From Flavicella sediminum (GTDB lineage: Bacteria; Bacteroidota; Bacteroidia; Flavobacteriales; Flavobacteriaceae): DNA of 64,000 bases. Below are positions 1 to 9,902 of the stretch, in pieces. The stretch's first letter is position 1, and each line of letters opens with the position of its first letter. The stretch covers positions 434,001 through 498,000 of the forward strand of contig NZ_VDET01000002.1 in assembly GCF_006381105.1 (NCBI RefSeq), given 5' to 3'. The position numbers and the translations under genes were made by a program. The notes beneath the pieces are model-generated. The model saw nothing but the letters and a program-made list of their open reading frames with translations. It made no database searches and was not told the DNA's origin.

Positions 1-1183
1 TTACTTGTTCAATATCTACATACGGATTATCAAACAGACCTAAAATAAATTTAGTTCTTAAAACACGTTTAACAGATCTATCAATCAATTTTTCAATTTC
101 AGGGTTTTTCTTCACCATTTCTGGCAGAAGTGCATATGCATCCTCTGCATATAAATCGATATCAACACCTGCAGTCAACCCCATTAATGCAGCTGCTTCT
201 GGTGTTTCTGCAACTTTCATAAAATAATGCAAACGCCCAATATCATTTGCATCAGACACTACATACCCATTAAACCCCCAATGATCACGAAGTACACCCG
301 TTAACAATTCTGGATTTCCATGACTAGCCACTCCGTTTAAATCGCCATGAGAAGCCATAATACCTAAAGTTCTAGCGTCTTTTACGGCTGCTTCAAAAGG
401 TGGATAAATTTCATCTATCAAGGTGCGTTCTGAAATTTCAATTGCGGCAAAGTTTGTTCCTCCTAGAACTTGACCATAACCTGCAAAATGCTTAGCAACA
501 GCTCCAATATGAGTTCCTTTTCCTAAACCTTCATAATTTCCTTGAACCCCTATAATAGCATTTGTTACCATTTGAGTTGTTAAATAAGTATCTTCTCCAA
601 ATGCCTCACTCATACGTCCGAATCTAGGATCACGCACCAAATCTGCTTCTGGTGAATGACACATATGCATTCCACGTAAACGAGCTTCCTTTCCTACTAC
701 ATCCCATACTTTTCTCGTTAATTCAGGATTGAACGAGGCCGCTGAGGCTATAGGTCTACCAAACTTAGTACATCCTTCTGCATCTACACCATTGTAGGAT
801 TCTGTTACAAATAATGCAGGAATTCCCCAGCGATTGTGTTCAATAATATACTTTTGCAATTCATTGTTTAATTTTGCTGCGGCAACTGGATGAATATGCT
901 CTCCTGGATTTTTTATACCAGCAATACCTATTTCCAGTTTTTTAATTACTTTTTGCGAAAGTTTTAGTTTTCCATCTTTATCAGATTTAACGCCAATATT
1001 TGCATGAAAAATTCGCATTTGGGCTACTTTTTCTTTTAAGGAAAGTAGTGGTAACAATGCTTCTACACGCTCATCAACAGACAAGGATGCATCTTTATAA
1101 TCTTTTGTAGATACTTCTTTTTTATCACAAGACTGGAACAAAACTCCAAGTGCGATTACCGATAGATAAAGTATTTTCTTCAT
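1..1183 (-). CDS. GH3 family glycoside hydrolase lipoprotein (C-terminus beyond left edge)
   Basis: Exo-acting beta-glycosidase of family GH3, probably a beta-glucosidase or beta-xylosidase that trims oligosaccharides in the periplasm or at the outer membrane. The frame opens at the ATG ending at 1183 and stays open to base 1, so about 394 residues are seen and the C-terminal domain is missing. The N-terminus is a lipoprotein signal with lipobox LFQSC. The GH3 barrel shows AKHFAGYG and the nucleophile segment VVSDANDIG with Asp311. It lies 30 bases downstream of the GH43 gene and is probably co-transcribed with it. In PUL1 a beta-xylosidase or glucuronosidase role would fit an ulvan-like substrate, but GH3 specificity cannot be read from sequence alone. 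Confidence 0.88.
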   Translation of the reverse strand, partial: MKKILYLSVIALGVLFQSCDKKEVSTKDYKDASLSVDERVEALLPLLSLKEKVAQMRIFHANIGVKSDKDGKLKLSQKVIKKLEIGIAGIKNPGEHIHPVAAAKLNNELQKYIIEHNRWGIPALFVTESYNGVDAEGCTKFGRPIASAASFNPELTRKVWDVVGKEARLRGMHMCHSPEADLVRDPRFGRMSEAFGEDTYLTTQMVTNAIIGVQGNYEGLGKGTHIGAVAKHFAGYGQVLGGTNFAAIEISERTLIDEIYPPFEAAVKDARTLGIMASHGDLNGVASHGNPELLTGVLRDHWGFNGYVVSDANDIGRLHYFMKVAETPEAAALMGLTAGVDIDLYAEDAYALLPEMVKKNPEIEKLIDRSVKRVLRTKFILGLFDNPYVDIEQV

Positions 1184-1213
1184 AAGAGACTTTAATTATT
1201 GAATTATGTTTGT

Positions 1214-2569
1214 TTATAAAAATGAAAAAGAGTCTATTGACAAACTTTTCCCATTATGTTGTGTGAATAAAAAATACAAATCCTCTGTGTTTTTTGTATT
1301 TTTAAAATCTATTTCTATGTTTTGTGCAGGCATTTTTTTTGATGCTACTTGAAATGTTTTCACACCAATTATCTCACCAGCCAACTGATCTTTTCGGATT
1401 TGTACTGTAAACATGCCACCGTTAAATGACGTTACATTTAATTTAATTTTAGTTTTTCCAGTTAAATTTTTCACATTTGAAAAACTTAAGTAGCTTTTAT
1501 TTGCACTTGTCGTAACTACAAAATTAGAATCAAACTCTTGCTTTTTTAAGCCATCTGCTTTGAAATAATCTTCTGCTTCAATTTTTTGTTGATTTACATC
1601 ATAATTTGCAACTCCAATACCATCCACTCTAATAGCAGCCATTTCTCCATTCTCTTTGTAATGAATATAACTTATAAAAGCATCTCTAAAATAACGATTG
1701 CCTGTTTGGCTTATATCACAGTAAACAAAATACCATTGTTTGTGCCATTCAAAAAAAGAACCGTGCCTTCCTTGTTTAAATCCAGTTGGCCAAGTTGGTG
1801 CATCATAACCTTTTGCAAAACTCTCTTTTTTAATTACTGAATCCCTGTAATCATAGGGACCATAAAGATTTTCAGACATTGCATAAAAACAGCCCCAAGA
1901 CAAATAGTACTTCCCGTTGTACTTATGCATAAAAGGTTTATCATCAGTAGGTTTTTCTTTATTTTCACCATCAAGGTTATAAGGTCCTTTTGGATTATTG
2001 ATTATTAATTTCCTTGGTTTTTCCGAGAGACTGACCATATCATAATTTAACTTGGCTATATAATAATCCCAAACTCCAAAAATGATATAATGTTCTCCAT
2101 TATCTTCAAAAACAGCCATATCATATTCATGTGTTGGAGTTAATTCTGATGACAAAAGAGGCTTTCCCAAAACATCTCTCCATGGTCCAACCGGAGTATC
2201 TCCAACAACTACACCTGTTTGCTCATTACCTTCTGAAAAATAAAAATAATATTTCCCATTTCTTTGCGCAACATCAGTTGCCCAACAACGAGAAAACTCT
2301 TTTCCTATATAAGTATCGATCGGTTTTAAGACACTTCTCTTTGTCCATTTTACTAAATCTGGAGATGACCAAACCCACCAGTCTTCCATAATAAATTTTT
2401 TATTCTCAATGGATTTATCATGCGAAGCATAAACATATGCCGTATCATTAAAAATATGAATATGAGGATCGTTTAAACCTTTATTCGGCACGATTGGATT
2501 TTGCGCTTCAGCAAAAACCACAATACCCAATAGAAAGAAAACAAAAACCTCTTTAAATTTCATGCTCAT
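1214..2569 (-). CDS. GH43-type five-bladed propeller protein with C-terminal CBM6-like domain
   Basis: Secreted family GH43-like glycosidase, usually an exo beta-xylosidase or arabinofuranosidase. Residues 1-22 form a signal peptide. The propeller begins with NDPHIHIF, where Asp34 is the expected catalytic base, and YDMAVFEDNG carries the pKa-modulating Asp150. Where GH43 proteins usually show Glu-Gly-Pro for the general acid, this one reads Asp210-Lys-Pro, so its catalysis or subfamily is uncertain. From about residue 333 (IEAEDY) a beta-sandwich resembles CBM6. A second in-frame ATG at 2563 is an equally good start. The gene follows the BNR lyase but has its own PUL1-type promoter box at 2618-2656. 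Confidence 0.8.
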   Translation of the reverse strand: MSMKFKEVFVFFLLGIVVFAEAQNPIVPNKGLNDPHIHIFNDTAYVYASHDKSIENKKFIMEDWWVWSSPDLVKWTKRSVLKPIDTYIGKEFSRCWATDVAQRNGKYYFYFSEGNEQTGVVVGDTPVGPWRDVLGKPLLSSELTPTHEYDMAVFEDNGEHYIIFGVWDYYIAKLNYDMVSLSEKPRKLIINNPKGPYNLDGENKEKPTDDKPFMHKYNGKYYLSWGCFYAMSENLYGPYDYRDSVIKKESFAKGYDAPTWPTGFKQGRHGSFFEWHKQWYFVYCDISQTGNRYFRDAFISYIHYKENGEMAAIRVDGIGVANYDVNQQKIEAEDYFKADGLKKQEFDSNFVVTTSANKSYLSFSNVKNLTGKTKIKLNVTSFNGGMFTVQIRKDQLAGEIIGVKTFQVASKKMPAQNIEIDFKNTKNTEDLYFLFTQHNGKSLSIDSFSFL

Positions 2570-2617
2570 GAATTAGTTAAAATTTGAAAACTCAAATTCT
2601 CTTATTTATAAACCCTA

Positions 2618-2656
2618 AAAATATAATATGTACGCAAGGCATCTGTCCTGTACTGT
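2618..2656 (-). promoter_or_regulatory. PUL1 promoter A (pentamer box plus -7) for GH43-GH3
   Basis: Read on the minus strand, ACAGTACAGGACA (2656-2644) is followed after 18 bases by TATATTTT (2625-2618), which resembles the Bacteroidota -7 element TAnnTTTG. The same box is found at two other PUL1 promoters (8583-8623 and 19918-19958). It lies about 75 bases upstream of the GH43 start. The match was found by eye. That it is an activator site is inference. Confidence 0.5.
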
Positions 2657-2750
2657 GCGGCAATCAATTGATATTATTAAATAACCAAGAATTACACCTA
2701 CAAAAAAAGTCTAACTAGTAAAACTCAAACAAAAAAGTATTGCATCAGTT

Positions 2751-4853
2751 TCATTTGATAATCAATTTACTTACAAAAGTATTGATTCCATCAATTAATT
2801 TCAAAAAATATACTCCTTGAGAATAATAAGAAAAATCCACCTTATCTCCTATTATCTTTCCATTTTCAAGAATTTGTCCATTTATATTTGCCAAACAATA
2901 CAAAAGGCTATTCGCATTTGATTTTATATGAAAAACCCCACTACTTGGGTTGGGGTAAATACTTATGTTTTGATTGGTGAATTTTGAAACACTTAAATCC
3001 GATTTTAACTCAAATTCAATTTTATCAGGTTCACTTGACAAAGATTTCCGTTGTGTAATCTTAACTGTATTCTCCCCTAAAATCAAATTAATGTTGGATA
3101 TTCTTGTTTCTAGATACACATCCCAATCGAATGTTCTTGTTATTAAAACATCTTCATGTAAACTTCCATTAATTTCAACATCCATTATGGAGTCATCTTT
3201 ATTTCTATTCGCTGCAAAAAGGATAAAATCATAAACCCCTGGAGTTACCACTTGAAACTTATGTTCGAGCCATTGAGATCCTGCAAATGCATCAATATAT
3301 TGCCCCCCAGATGCTGCTGAATTCGAACCAACTACAATACCAGCTGACGCGGTAGTATAATTTTCTGATTCCATTAACAAATTGTCAACTACCTCATCGG
3401 CTTCTACCTCCGATAAAGTAAACTCTTGAAAATACAGTGGACGCTTATCACCAACTCCTACGATATTATTACCCGTATCTTCCATTAAATAAACATAAAG
3501 TTTGTTTCCAGAAACAAAAGCATCAAAATGTTCAAACGAATTGGTTCCGGATCCTTGATAAACAATTTTCCAATTATTCTCTCCCTCTGGTGTTGTTTTT
3601 ACAACTACCTTTCCTGAGATTATCTCCACCATAAAAACATAATTCTTATAACTGTACAACTCACCTCTTACTTCTGGGTTTGGAATTAATCCACTCGAAG
3701 CACTTGAAAAACTGGCATCTGTAGCTTTTTTAAAATAATGAACATTCGTATCATCTACACGTGTTACAAAGTGTATCGCCCCATTTTCAGTAACTGTCCA
3801 AGAGGGATCAGAAGAAGTTCGTGGTAAAGAAGCTGTACCATAATCATCACCTGGTTGTGCAAATTGAACTGGGTCTAAACTAGGATTGCTATTATTTTTG
3901 ATTGGTAATGAAATAACAGCATCATCTACATCATACCATAGCTCCGATGAATTTTTAGGTATTCCGTTTGTATATGCATAGTACAACCCACTATTCAGCA
4001 TATATCCATTACTTGTATTGGCATCGCTATTTGTTGCATATCGAATTGAGAATCCACTGTAAAACTTACCATTTAGAAAACGTTCACCCCCATACAAATT
4101 ATTTGTATTTGGAGAAGACAAGGTCCCCTCGTGAAACAACCAATTATTACTCCACGACGTACCATCATAATGTGCAAAAAGAATATCACCATTTCCTGAA
4201 CCTCCTTTTCTAAATCGAGCAATTAAACTACCATCATCGGCTCTATGAATCATTGGGTAAGTCATTCGTTCATAATCTCCACCTGATTTTAAATAGTTCC
4301 GTTTTGCATTAAAAATATCAATGGTAAATTCATTGTCAGGAACAAATGCTTTATTTGTTTTTGAAACAGAATAGTTAAAAAAATAATTTGGCAATGAAGA
4401 AAATCGATAGGCATGCATATCATAAAGTATATGAATTGTTCCGTCTATTGTACTAACACCTATTGCGGCTGTATTATGCGAATCTCCTCTTATACCCGAA
4501 CCATTTAAAAGTTCTCCTCCTTGCCCAACATGTTTATGCGGAAACTCTATAGTCACCCACGGTGCATTAGAGACATTTAAATTTTTTCTTGACAACATCA
4601 AATTTCGATGCTCCATACCTCCTTTATACCAAGTAACAAAGGCATAACCATTGACCACATCGACACAATCTCCATGTGGACTTATTCTTTGAGAGAACCT
4701 GTAATTTACATTTTTGCTTCCTGCAAAGTAAAGCCCTCCTTCATTTGCTTCAGTTACCCTTGAAGAATTATCCAAGGTTACTTCTATCTTTTTTTGAGAA
4801 TTTACGTTGGAAACAAATAGTAACAATAATAGTATGTTGTAATATTTTCTCAT
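2751..4853 (-). CDS. Secreted BNR-propeller polysaccharide lyase (PL24/PL25-like) with CBM and type IX sorting domain
   Basis: Predicted endo-lyase that cuts uronate-containing polysaccharide, probably ulvan, outside the cell. Residues 1-19 are a signal peptide. Residues about 25-500 form a BNR-type propeller. The conserved pair DSHNTA (His126) and YDMHAYR (His147) is 21 residues apart, and TYP (Tyr199) with RFRKGGSGNGD (Arg215) is 16 apart. As I recall, these spacings match the catalytic His/His and Tyr/Arg of the structurally known ulvan lyase LOR_107. Residues about 505-620 look like a CBM6/CBM35 sandwich (MESENYTTA). Residues about 630-700 are a type A type IX secretion signal (IYPNPSSG, ending KLIIK). 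The gene sits between the sulfatase-GH78 and GH43 genes. Other BNR_4 lyases with different uronate substrates remain possible. Confidence 0.75.
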   Translation of the reverse strand: MRKYYNILLLLLFVSNVNSQKKIEVTLDNSSRVTEANEGGLYFAGSKNVNYRFSQRISPHGDCVDVVNGYAFVTWYKGGMEHRNLMLSRKNLNVSNAPWVTIEFPHKHVGQGGELLNGSGIRGDSHNTAAIGVSTIDGTIHILYDMHAYRFSSLPNYFFNYSVSKTNKAFVPDNEFTIDIFNAKRNYLKSGGDYERMTYPMIHRADDGSLIARFRKGGSGNGDILFAHYDGTSWSNNWLFHEGTLSSPNTNNLYGGERFLNGKFYSGFSIRYATNSDANTSNGYMLNSGLYYAYTNGIPKNSSELWYDVDDAVISLPIKNNSNPSLDPVQFAQPGDDYGTASLPRTSSDPSWTVTENGAIHFVTRVDDTNVHYFKKATDASFSSASSGLIPNPEVRGELYSYKNYVFMVEIISGKVVVKTTPEGENNWKIVYQGSGTNSFEHFDAFVSGNKLYVYLMEDTGNNIVGVGDKRPLYFQEFTLSEVEADEVVDNLLMESENYTTASAGIVVGSNSAASGGQYIDAFAGSQWLEHKFQVVTPGVYDFILFAANRNKDDSIMDVEINGSLHEDVLITRTFDWDVYLETRISNINLILGENTVKITQRKSLSSEPDKIEFELKSDLSVSKFTNQNISIYPNPSSGVFHIKSNANSLLYCLANINGQILENGKIIGDKVDFSYYSQGVYFLKLIDGINTFVSKLIIK

Positions 4854-4985
4854 CTATATGCTTTTAAAAAAACTCATAACACTTCAATTCTACTTTACTA
4901 AAAAAAACACCATATGATATTAACTTTTAAAGCAATCTCATATGGCATTAACCAATCTTTAAAAATTTATGTTAAAGATTTTATT

Positions 4986-7900
4986 TTAAAATGAATTAAT
5001 TTTCAATTGAATAATGTGTTTACCTGGTGTTAATCTAATGGTTTCAAATGCAGATGGCACAGTTTTCCCATTGTGGATTAATTCTTTACCGTCCGAACTA
5101 TTCAACTCAAATTCAGCCACCATATTACCTGGAATCTCAATTTCATAGGTTTGCAATCTAGCCCCATTATAAGTGTATTTTGCCTTTATAGCACCTCTAA
5201 TAGTAGGCACTTCTATTTCACTCGATTTTAACTTGCTCATCTGAGGTTTAATAGTTGTGATACCAAAACCTGGTGTTTTTGGCTTAATACCCCACAATCC
5301 TCTTGGAATTATATTTGCTGGTACGGCTCCCCAAGCATGATTCCAGTCTAAATTATTTTTGTATTGATTGTCCCAAGCTTCTAAAGTGATCGTTGAACCT
5401 ATTTTTATCATATTATACCAACTTCTATCAGAAGTATCCGTTAATAATTTCAAAGCATAATCTTCTTCACCTGCATTGTACAAACCATCCATTAAAAACT
5501 GAGCACCGTAAACACTACAAGCCATTCCTCTAGACTTCACAAAATTAATAACAGACTCAAAATGTTCTTCTGGCACCAATCCAAATGCTAAAGGCATCAT
5601 GTTTGCATGTAAAGAGGCATGGTCGGTACCAATACCATCTACATAAATACCACGATTTTTATCAAACATTTGTTCATTTACTTCTTTTTTAGCTTTGGCT
5701 GCTCTTAACTCGAAATCCAGCACTTCTTGTGTTTTCCCAAGAATTTTTGCAAACTCAGCCATTATCTTCATATTCTCATAGAAAAATGAATTTATCACAG
5801 TACTGTAAGGTTTAAACACAAAGCCATCACGTTCACCTTTAGTTTTACTTCTATTAAAATTAGCTCCAGGCCAATCTACAATATCCGTTAAAGTTTTTTT
5901 ATACCCTTCAGGGAAACCTAATTTTTTCATAAAGGCTTTGTCAACTTTTGTTGAAGTAATCAAGCCATCTTCATTAGACAGTTCATATAAAGACTTATGC
6001 TTTAATGCCTCATAATAACGTTCAATCAATTCCGTATTTCCAGTATACATATAATCTGCATAAATCAGCAAAGGCACATGTTGTTGCCATTCAGTTGGCC
6101 ATGTAGGATGTTGCATAAAATATTCTATGGTACGCCTTGCAATTGCAAACTCTCTATCTGTTGTATAATGACTTAATTGATTCAAATAAGCATCTGCTTC
6201 ATAAGGAATACGTTCTCTGTCTCCGTCTACATACAATCCGTTAAAAGTTGTAGCCTTAATGGAATATTTACATAAATCCCATACCTGATCTAAGATTTCA
6301 TTATTACTTTTAAAGCTACTTGCATTTTCATCCCAATAGGTATGAAATGCCAATTGTGTAAAATTATCAGCAGATACCGATTCTTTTGCTCCTTCAATTT
6401 CTGCATACCTAAATGGCACTAGAGCAGGGAAACCTTTTGGTAATGGAATTGCTTTGTTTGGTCTTGTATTTCTTTCATCAGTTTGTACCTGAATTTGATA
6501 TTCAGTTTGTCCAGGTTTTACATCCACTTTGATCTCTTGATATCGGATATTACTTTTCTTAGGAGGGGTTCTGTTGACATTTCCTTTCTCATCTACCATC
6601 TCACTAACTCTGACCGTAATAGTATGGGCAGTCTTAGCTTTATAACTAAAATTCATTGTTGCAAATGCGGCCTTACCAAAATCAATAAAGTAGAAATCTC
6701 CTCTTTTTTCAAATTTCACAGGTTTCACCTCCGATCTAACAAATTTATTTTCCGTAGAAATAATATAAGAATCACTTTTACCTGTTGTAAATTGTTGTGC
6801 TTCTGCATAATCTACTAATCTATTTGCTTCATCCCAAATTCTAACTTTCCAGAAGTACGTTTTATCAACTTCTAATTCAGTTCCATTATACTCAACATCT
6901 GTAGATTTTGATGACGCTACTCTCCCACTATCCCAAACATCTCCATTATTCGCATCAATTGTAGCTTTATTGGAAGCAACTAAAATTTGATAGGCTCCTT
7001 GAAACTTAGCTCCTAAAGGCACCGTCCAACCAAATTCAGGTTTCAAATCAAAAATTTTCACTTCTGATTCTGGCTCTCTAATCAATTCAACAGTTAAATC
7101 TGTTGGTGCAGCTCTGTATTCATTGCTGTTTTTTTTAATCAGTTCATCCGTTTTAGCTCTTAAGTTTTCTAATATCTTCTTGTATTTTCTTTTACCAACA
7201 AGGTTTTTAATTTCCTGTGGATCTTTCTTTAAATTATATAATTCTTCTATTGTTTTGTCATTCACATATCTGAAATATTTCCATTCATTGGTACGTACAC
7301 CCTCACTAGGAGGAATTTCACTAAAGTCCCAAATATGTTCAATTAAAATAGTATCTCGAGACATTGTATTCGTTTCCTGCTTTACAATAGGCAACAAGCT
7401 TTTCCCTTGCCATGAACTTGGTGCTTTTATACCAGCAAGATCAACTATTGTTTGAGGAACATCAATATTCAATACCATGTCATCAACATCCTGATGTTTG
7501 TTTACTCTAGGGTCAAAAACAATTAATGGTACACGAATAGAATTGTCATACATTAACCACTTCCCTGCCATTTGACGTTCTCCAAGAAAATAGCCATTAT
7601 CACCCATTACAATGATTACCGTATTTTTATCTAATCCTTTTTCTTTTAATTTTTCACGAATTTTTTTGATTTCTAGATCAACTCCAGAAATCATTCTGTA
7701 ATATCCTTTCAAACTATGCTGGTACTTTTCAGGAGTATCGTATCTCCAGGTCCAACGCAATCTATTAAATCCTTTTCTTACAATTTCAGGCTGTGCTTCA
7801 AAATACTTATCATCTCCCAAAGCAGGTTTTGGCATTGTAGTATTTGCTAAAATATGATCTGTTGTATTTTGCCAAAAATATTGATCTTCTGCCTTATCAT

Positions 7901-8498
7901 GGGCATGAGGAGCACTAAAACTTAAAGACAAACAGAATGGTTCTTTGTTTGTAGAATTTTTCTCGATAAACTCTAATGCCTTATGACCTGTATATCTCGT
8001 TAAATGGACCGTATCTTTTTCTATGGTTTTATAGTAGTACCCTCTTCTATCGTTAAAACGGTTATTTCTATCATAAGATTCGTATTCATCAAACTGCTTT
8101 TCTAATTCGTTATATCTTGTCCCGTATTTACCAAAAAAACCAGTATAATACCCACCATCTTTTAGCAATCTTGGATAAGAATTATCCATATATTCCTCTC
8201 TAACATTTCCTGTTTGAAAATTAAAATTATGAGATCGTTCATAAAGTCCCGTTAAGATACTAGTTCTACTTGCAGCACAAATAGGTGTAGTAACGATGGC
8301 TTTATTAAAATAGGTTCCAGACTTTGCCAAAGCATCCATTTCAGGGGTTTGAACATATGGATTTCCTGCATAACCAATGGCGTCAAAACGTTGGTCATCT
8401 GTAAGAATAAAAATGATATTGGGTTTGTCTTGAGCCAATGTTTTATTTAAACACACGACAGACAATACTAGTCCGAATAAAAATTTGATTTTAAACAT
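4986..8498 (-). CDS. S1-family sulfatase fused to GH78 alpha-L-rhamnosidase
   Basis: Bifunctional periplasmic or exported enzyme predicted to remove sulfate from rhamnose and then cleave the alpha-L-rhamnosyl linkage. After a signal peptide (1-22), the sulfatase module (about 25-465) has the metal-binding [10 protein letters not shown] (Asp34, Asp35) and the formylglycine motif Cys74-Ala-Ala-Ser-Arg78. GH78 starts near residue 468 ([12 protein letters not shown]) with an N-terminal Fn3-like domain. Its helical barrel follows from about residue 729, with an acidic segment [12 protein letters not shown] near 755. At 1170 residues it equals one full sulfatase plus one full GH78. The same architecture is known from the ulvan locus of Formosa agariphila. 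Its GH78 half is clearly paralogous to the stand-alone GH78 at 45341-47572. Transcription appears to start from the box at 8583-8623. Confidence 0.92.
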   Translation of the reverse strand: MFKIKFLFGLVLSVVCLNKTLAQDKPNIIFILTDDQRFDAIGYAGNPYVQTPEMDALAKSGTYFNKAIVTTPICAASRTSILTGLYERSHNFNFQTGNVREEYMDNSYPRLLKDGGYYTGFFGKYGTRYNELEKQFDEYESYDRNNRFNDRRGYYYKTIEKDTVHLTRYTGHKALEFIEKNSTNKEPFCLSLSFSAPHAHDKAEDQYFWQNTTDHILANTTMPKPALGDDKYFEAQPEIVRKGFNRLRWTWRYDTPEKYQHSLKGYYRMISGVDLEIKKIREKLKEKGLDKNTVIIVMGDNGYFLGERQMAGKWLMYDNSIRVPLIVFDPRVNKHQDVDDMVLNIDVPQTIVDLAGIKAPSSWQGKSLLPIVKQETNTMSRDTILIEHIWDFSEIPPSEGVRTNEWKYFRYVNDKTIEELYNLKKDPQEIKNLVGKRKYKKILENLRAKTDELIKKNSNEYRAAPTDLTVELIREPESEVKIFDLKPEFGWTVPLGAKFQGAYQILVASNKATIDANNGDVWDSGRVASSKSTDVEYNGTELEVDKTYFWKVRIWDEANRLVDYAEAQQFTTGKSDSYIISTENKFVRSEVKPVKFEKRGDFYFIDFGKAAFATMNFSYKAKTAHTITVRVSEMVDEKGNVNRTPPKKSNIRYQEIKVDVKPGQTEYQIQVQTDERNTRPNKAIPLPKGFPALVPFRYAEIEGAKESVSADNFTQLAFHTYWDENASSFKSNNEILDQVWDLCKYSIKATTFNGLYVDGDRERIPYEADAYLNQLSHYTTDREFAIARRTIEYFMQHPTWPTEWQQHVPLLIYADYMYTGNTELIERYYEALKHKSLYELSNEDGLITSTKVDKAFMKKLGFPEGYKKTLTDIVDWPGANFNRSKTKGERDGFVFKPYSTVINSFFYENMKIMAEFAKILGKTQEVLDFELRAAKAKKEVNEQMFDKNRGIYVDGIGTDHASLHANMMPLAFGLVPEEHFESVINFVKSRGMACSVYGAQFLMDGLYNAGEEDYALKLLTDTSDRSWYNMIKIGSTITLEAWDNQYKNNLDWNHAWGAVPANIIPRGLWGIKPKTPGFGITTIKPQMSKLKSSEIEVPTIRGAIKAKYTYNGARLQTYEIEIPGNMVAEFELNSSDGKELIHNGKTVPSAFETIRLTPGKHIIQLKINSF

Positions 8499-8582
8499 TA
8501 AATTTTAATTAACTGTTAAAGAATTATTCTTTTTATTTTAAGAGAGCGAACCTAAAATAATCTAAATATGCTAATACTAGCA

Positions 8583-8623
8583 TAAATGTAAGACTCGTAA
8601 AAACTAACTTTATCCTGCACTGT
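8583..8623 (-). promoter_or_regulatory. PUL1 promoter B (pentamer box plus -7) for sulfatase-GH78
   Basis: On the minus strand ACAGTGCAGGATA (8623-8611) is followed after 20 bases by TACATTTA (8590-8583), close to the TAnnTTTG -7 consensus. The box extends upstream as another CAGGA pentamer. It lies in the 319-base gap 8499-8817. The only other thing I see in that gap is the terminator at 8746-8778. Confidence 0.5.
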
Positions 8624-8745
8624 CCTGAAAAAAACATTTCAGAACTAAATTTCTAATCAAGCGTATGAATTACCTTCGAGAAACCAACCTGAAAACCAAG
8701 TATATCCGTATATAAACTAGGATTGTTCACTAGCAATTTAAAACA

Positions 8746-8778
8746 AAAAAATAGCGAAAGAATACTCTCGCTATTTTT
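8746..8778 (-). terminator. Intrinsic terminator after the tandem SusCD-SusE-like operon
   Basis: On the minus strand AAAAATAGCGA pairs with TCGCTATTTTT around a short loop, followed by a T-run. It starts about 40 bases after the stop codon of the DUF1735 lipoprotein. It therefore separates the transporter operon from the sulfatase-GH78 unit, which has its own promoter. Confidence 0.75.
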
Positions 8779-8817
8779 CCATTTGAATCCTACTTTATAC
8801 TCAAGGAATACAAAATA

Positions 8818-9867
8818 TTATTCTGTAAACTCAAGAGTGAACTCTTCAAATTTAACATCTCTATTTCTCAATACCAATGTATCCTTTACTGCATGAGTTT
8901 CAGCATTAACCGCATCTGTATATTGGTAATCCAAATAAATAACATCTCGTTTTTCACCACCCCATTCGTCTCCATCTTGTACAAACTCACCTGTACCAGA
9001 CACATTGTAAGCATCGTCACCGAAACTACTAATAGTACAAACACCTTCATCATTAAAGGACAAATCTATATTAACACTTCCCGGGCTTGCTTCTCCTGCT
9101 CTACGAACAATATTTGACAATTCAACACTGTGCCTTCCACTAGTTGTTACGGGTACCAACTCGTCTCTTACTACGAATTCATCTCTATAAACAGTACTTA
9201 CTGTTACTCCAGCTCCATCTGTCTTTTCATCAGCGCCACGACGTAAATAAACACCTTGGTATTTATTCATAAACTTGATTCCAAATAGCGTGTAATCTTT
9301 TGGAACTATTTGCCAATCGTCATTTCTTACTCTCATAGGAGCTAGAACATCCTCAAGAGCCAATCCAGATAATATCGTATCCAATTCTTGTTTATCAGTA
9401 ATCTTTAAAGGAATCACATAATTTACCTCATCGTCACCCGCAAATGAAAGAGGATCTTCAAAAAAAGCATCGTTCAACTGTACTGGAATTCTACCTTTAG
9501 TTGAACCTGCCGGTATCGTTACTGGACTCTCTTGTTCAATTGTATAATAAGCAGATGGCAATACTTTTACATTTGTAGAAGTTACACCTAAAGCTACAGG
9601 ATCAATTAAGTCTGGTGCCAATTCAAAATATACTTTTCTGTCTTGTTTATTAGTATAAACCCCAGACATGATTACTCCTATTTCAAATTTATGGTCATTA
9701 TCATTATCGTTAAATCCTAAATCATACTCTCCTAACACCAAGCTTCTAGCAGGTGTTTGATAAGGAAAATACACAGCTGTAGAACCAAAATCTTCAAACA
9801 CATTCTCCTGATTCTCGCAAGCCATCAAACCGATAGCCATAGCGAATATTAATAGTTTTGTTTTCAT
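8818..9867 (-). CDS. DUF1735-type SusE-like surface lipoprotein
   Basis: Predicted surface glycan-binding lipoprotein that works with the adjacent SusC/SusD. I chose the ATG at 9867 because it gives a clean lipoprotein signal (MKTKLLIFAMAIGLMAC, lipobox Cys17). An upstream in-frame ATG at 9909 would add 14 residues and overlap the susD stop. The N-terminal half (TAVYFPYQTP onward) looks like DUF1735, common in SusE-position proteins. The C-terminal half is a second beta-rich domain typical of these two-domain proteins. It is last in the operon, followed by the terminator at 8746-8778. The ligand cannot be deduced from sequence. Confidence 0.75.
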   Translation of the reverse strand: MKTKLLIFAMAIGLMACENQENVFEDFGSTAVYFPYQTPARSLVLGEYDLGFNDNDNDHKFEIGVIMSGVYTNKQDRKVYFELAPDLIDPVALGVTSTNVKVLPSAYYTIEQESPVTIPAGSTKGRIPVQLNDAFFEDPLSFAGDDEVNYVIPLKITDKQELDTILSGLALEDVLAPMRVRNDDWQIVPKDYTLFGIKFMNKYQGVYLRRGADEKTDGAGVTVSTVYRDEFVVRDELVPVTTSGRHSVELSNIVRRAGEASPGSVNIDLSFNDEGVCTISSFGDDAYNVSGTGEFVQDGDEWGGEKRDVIYLDYQYTDAVNAETHAVKDTLVLRNRDVKFEEFTLEFTE

Positions 9868-9902
9868 CTTTAATGTTTTAGTTAATTTTAAATACCCCAT
9901 TC

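Noticed and set aside
4966-4982. AATCTTT/AAAGATT dyad as terminator of the sulfatase-GH78 gene
   Set aside because: The stem is short and made only of weak pairs, with no clear T-run, so it was not annotated.
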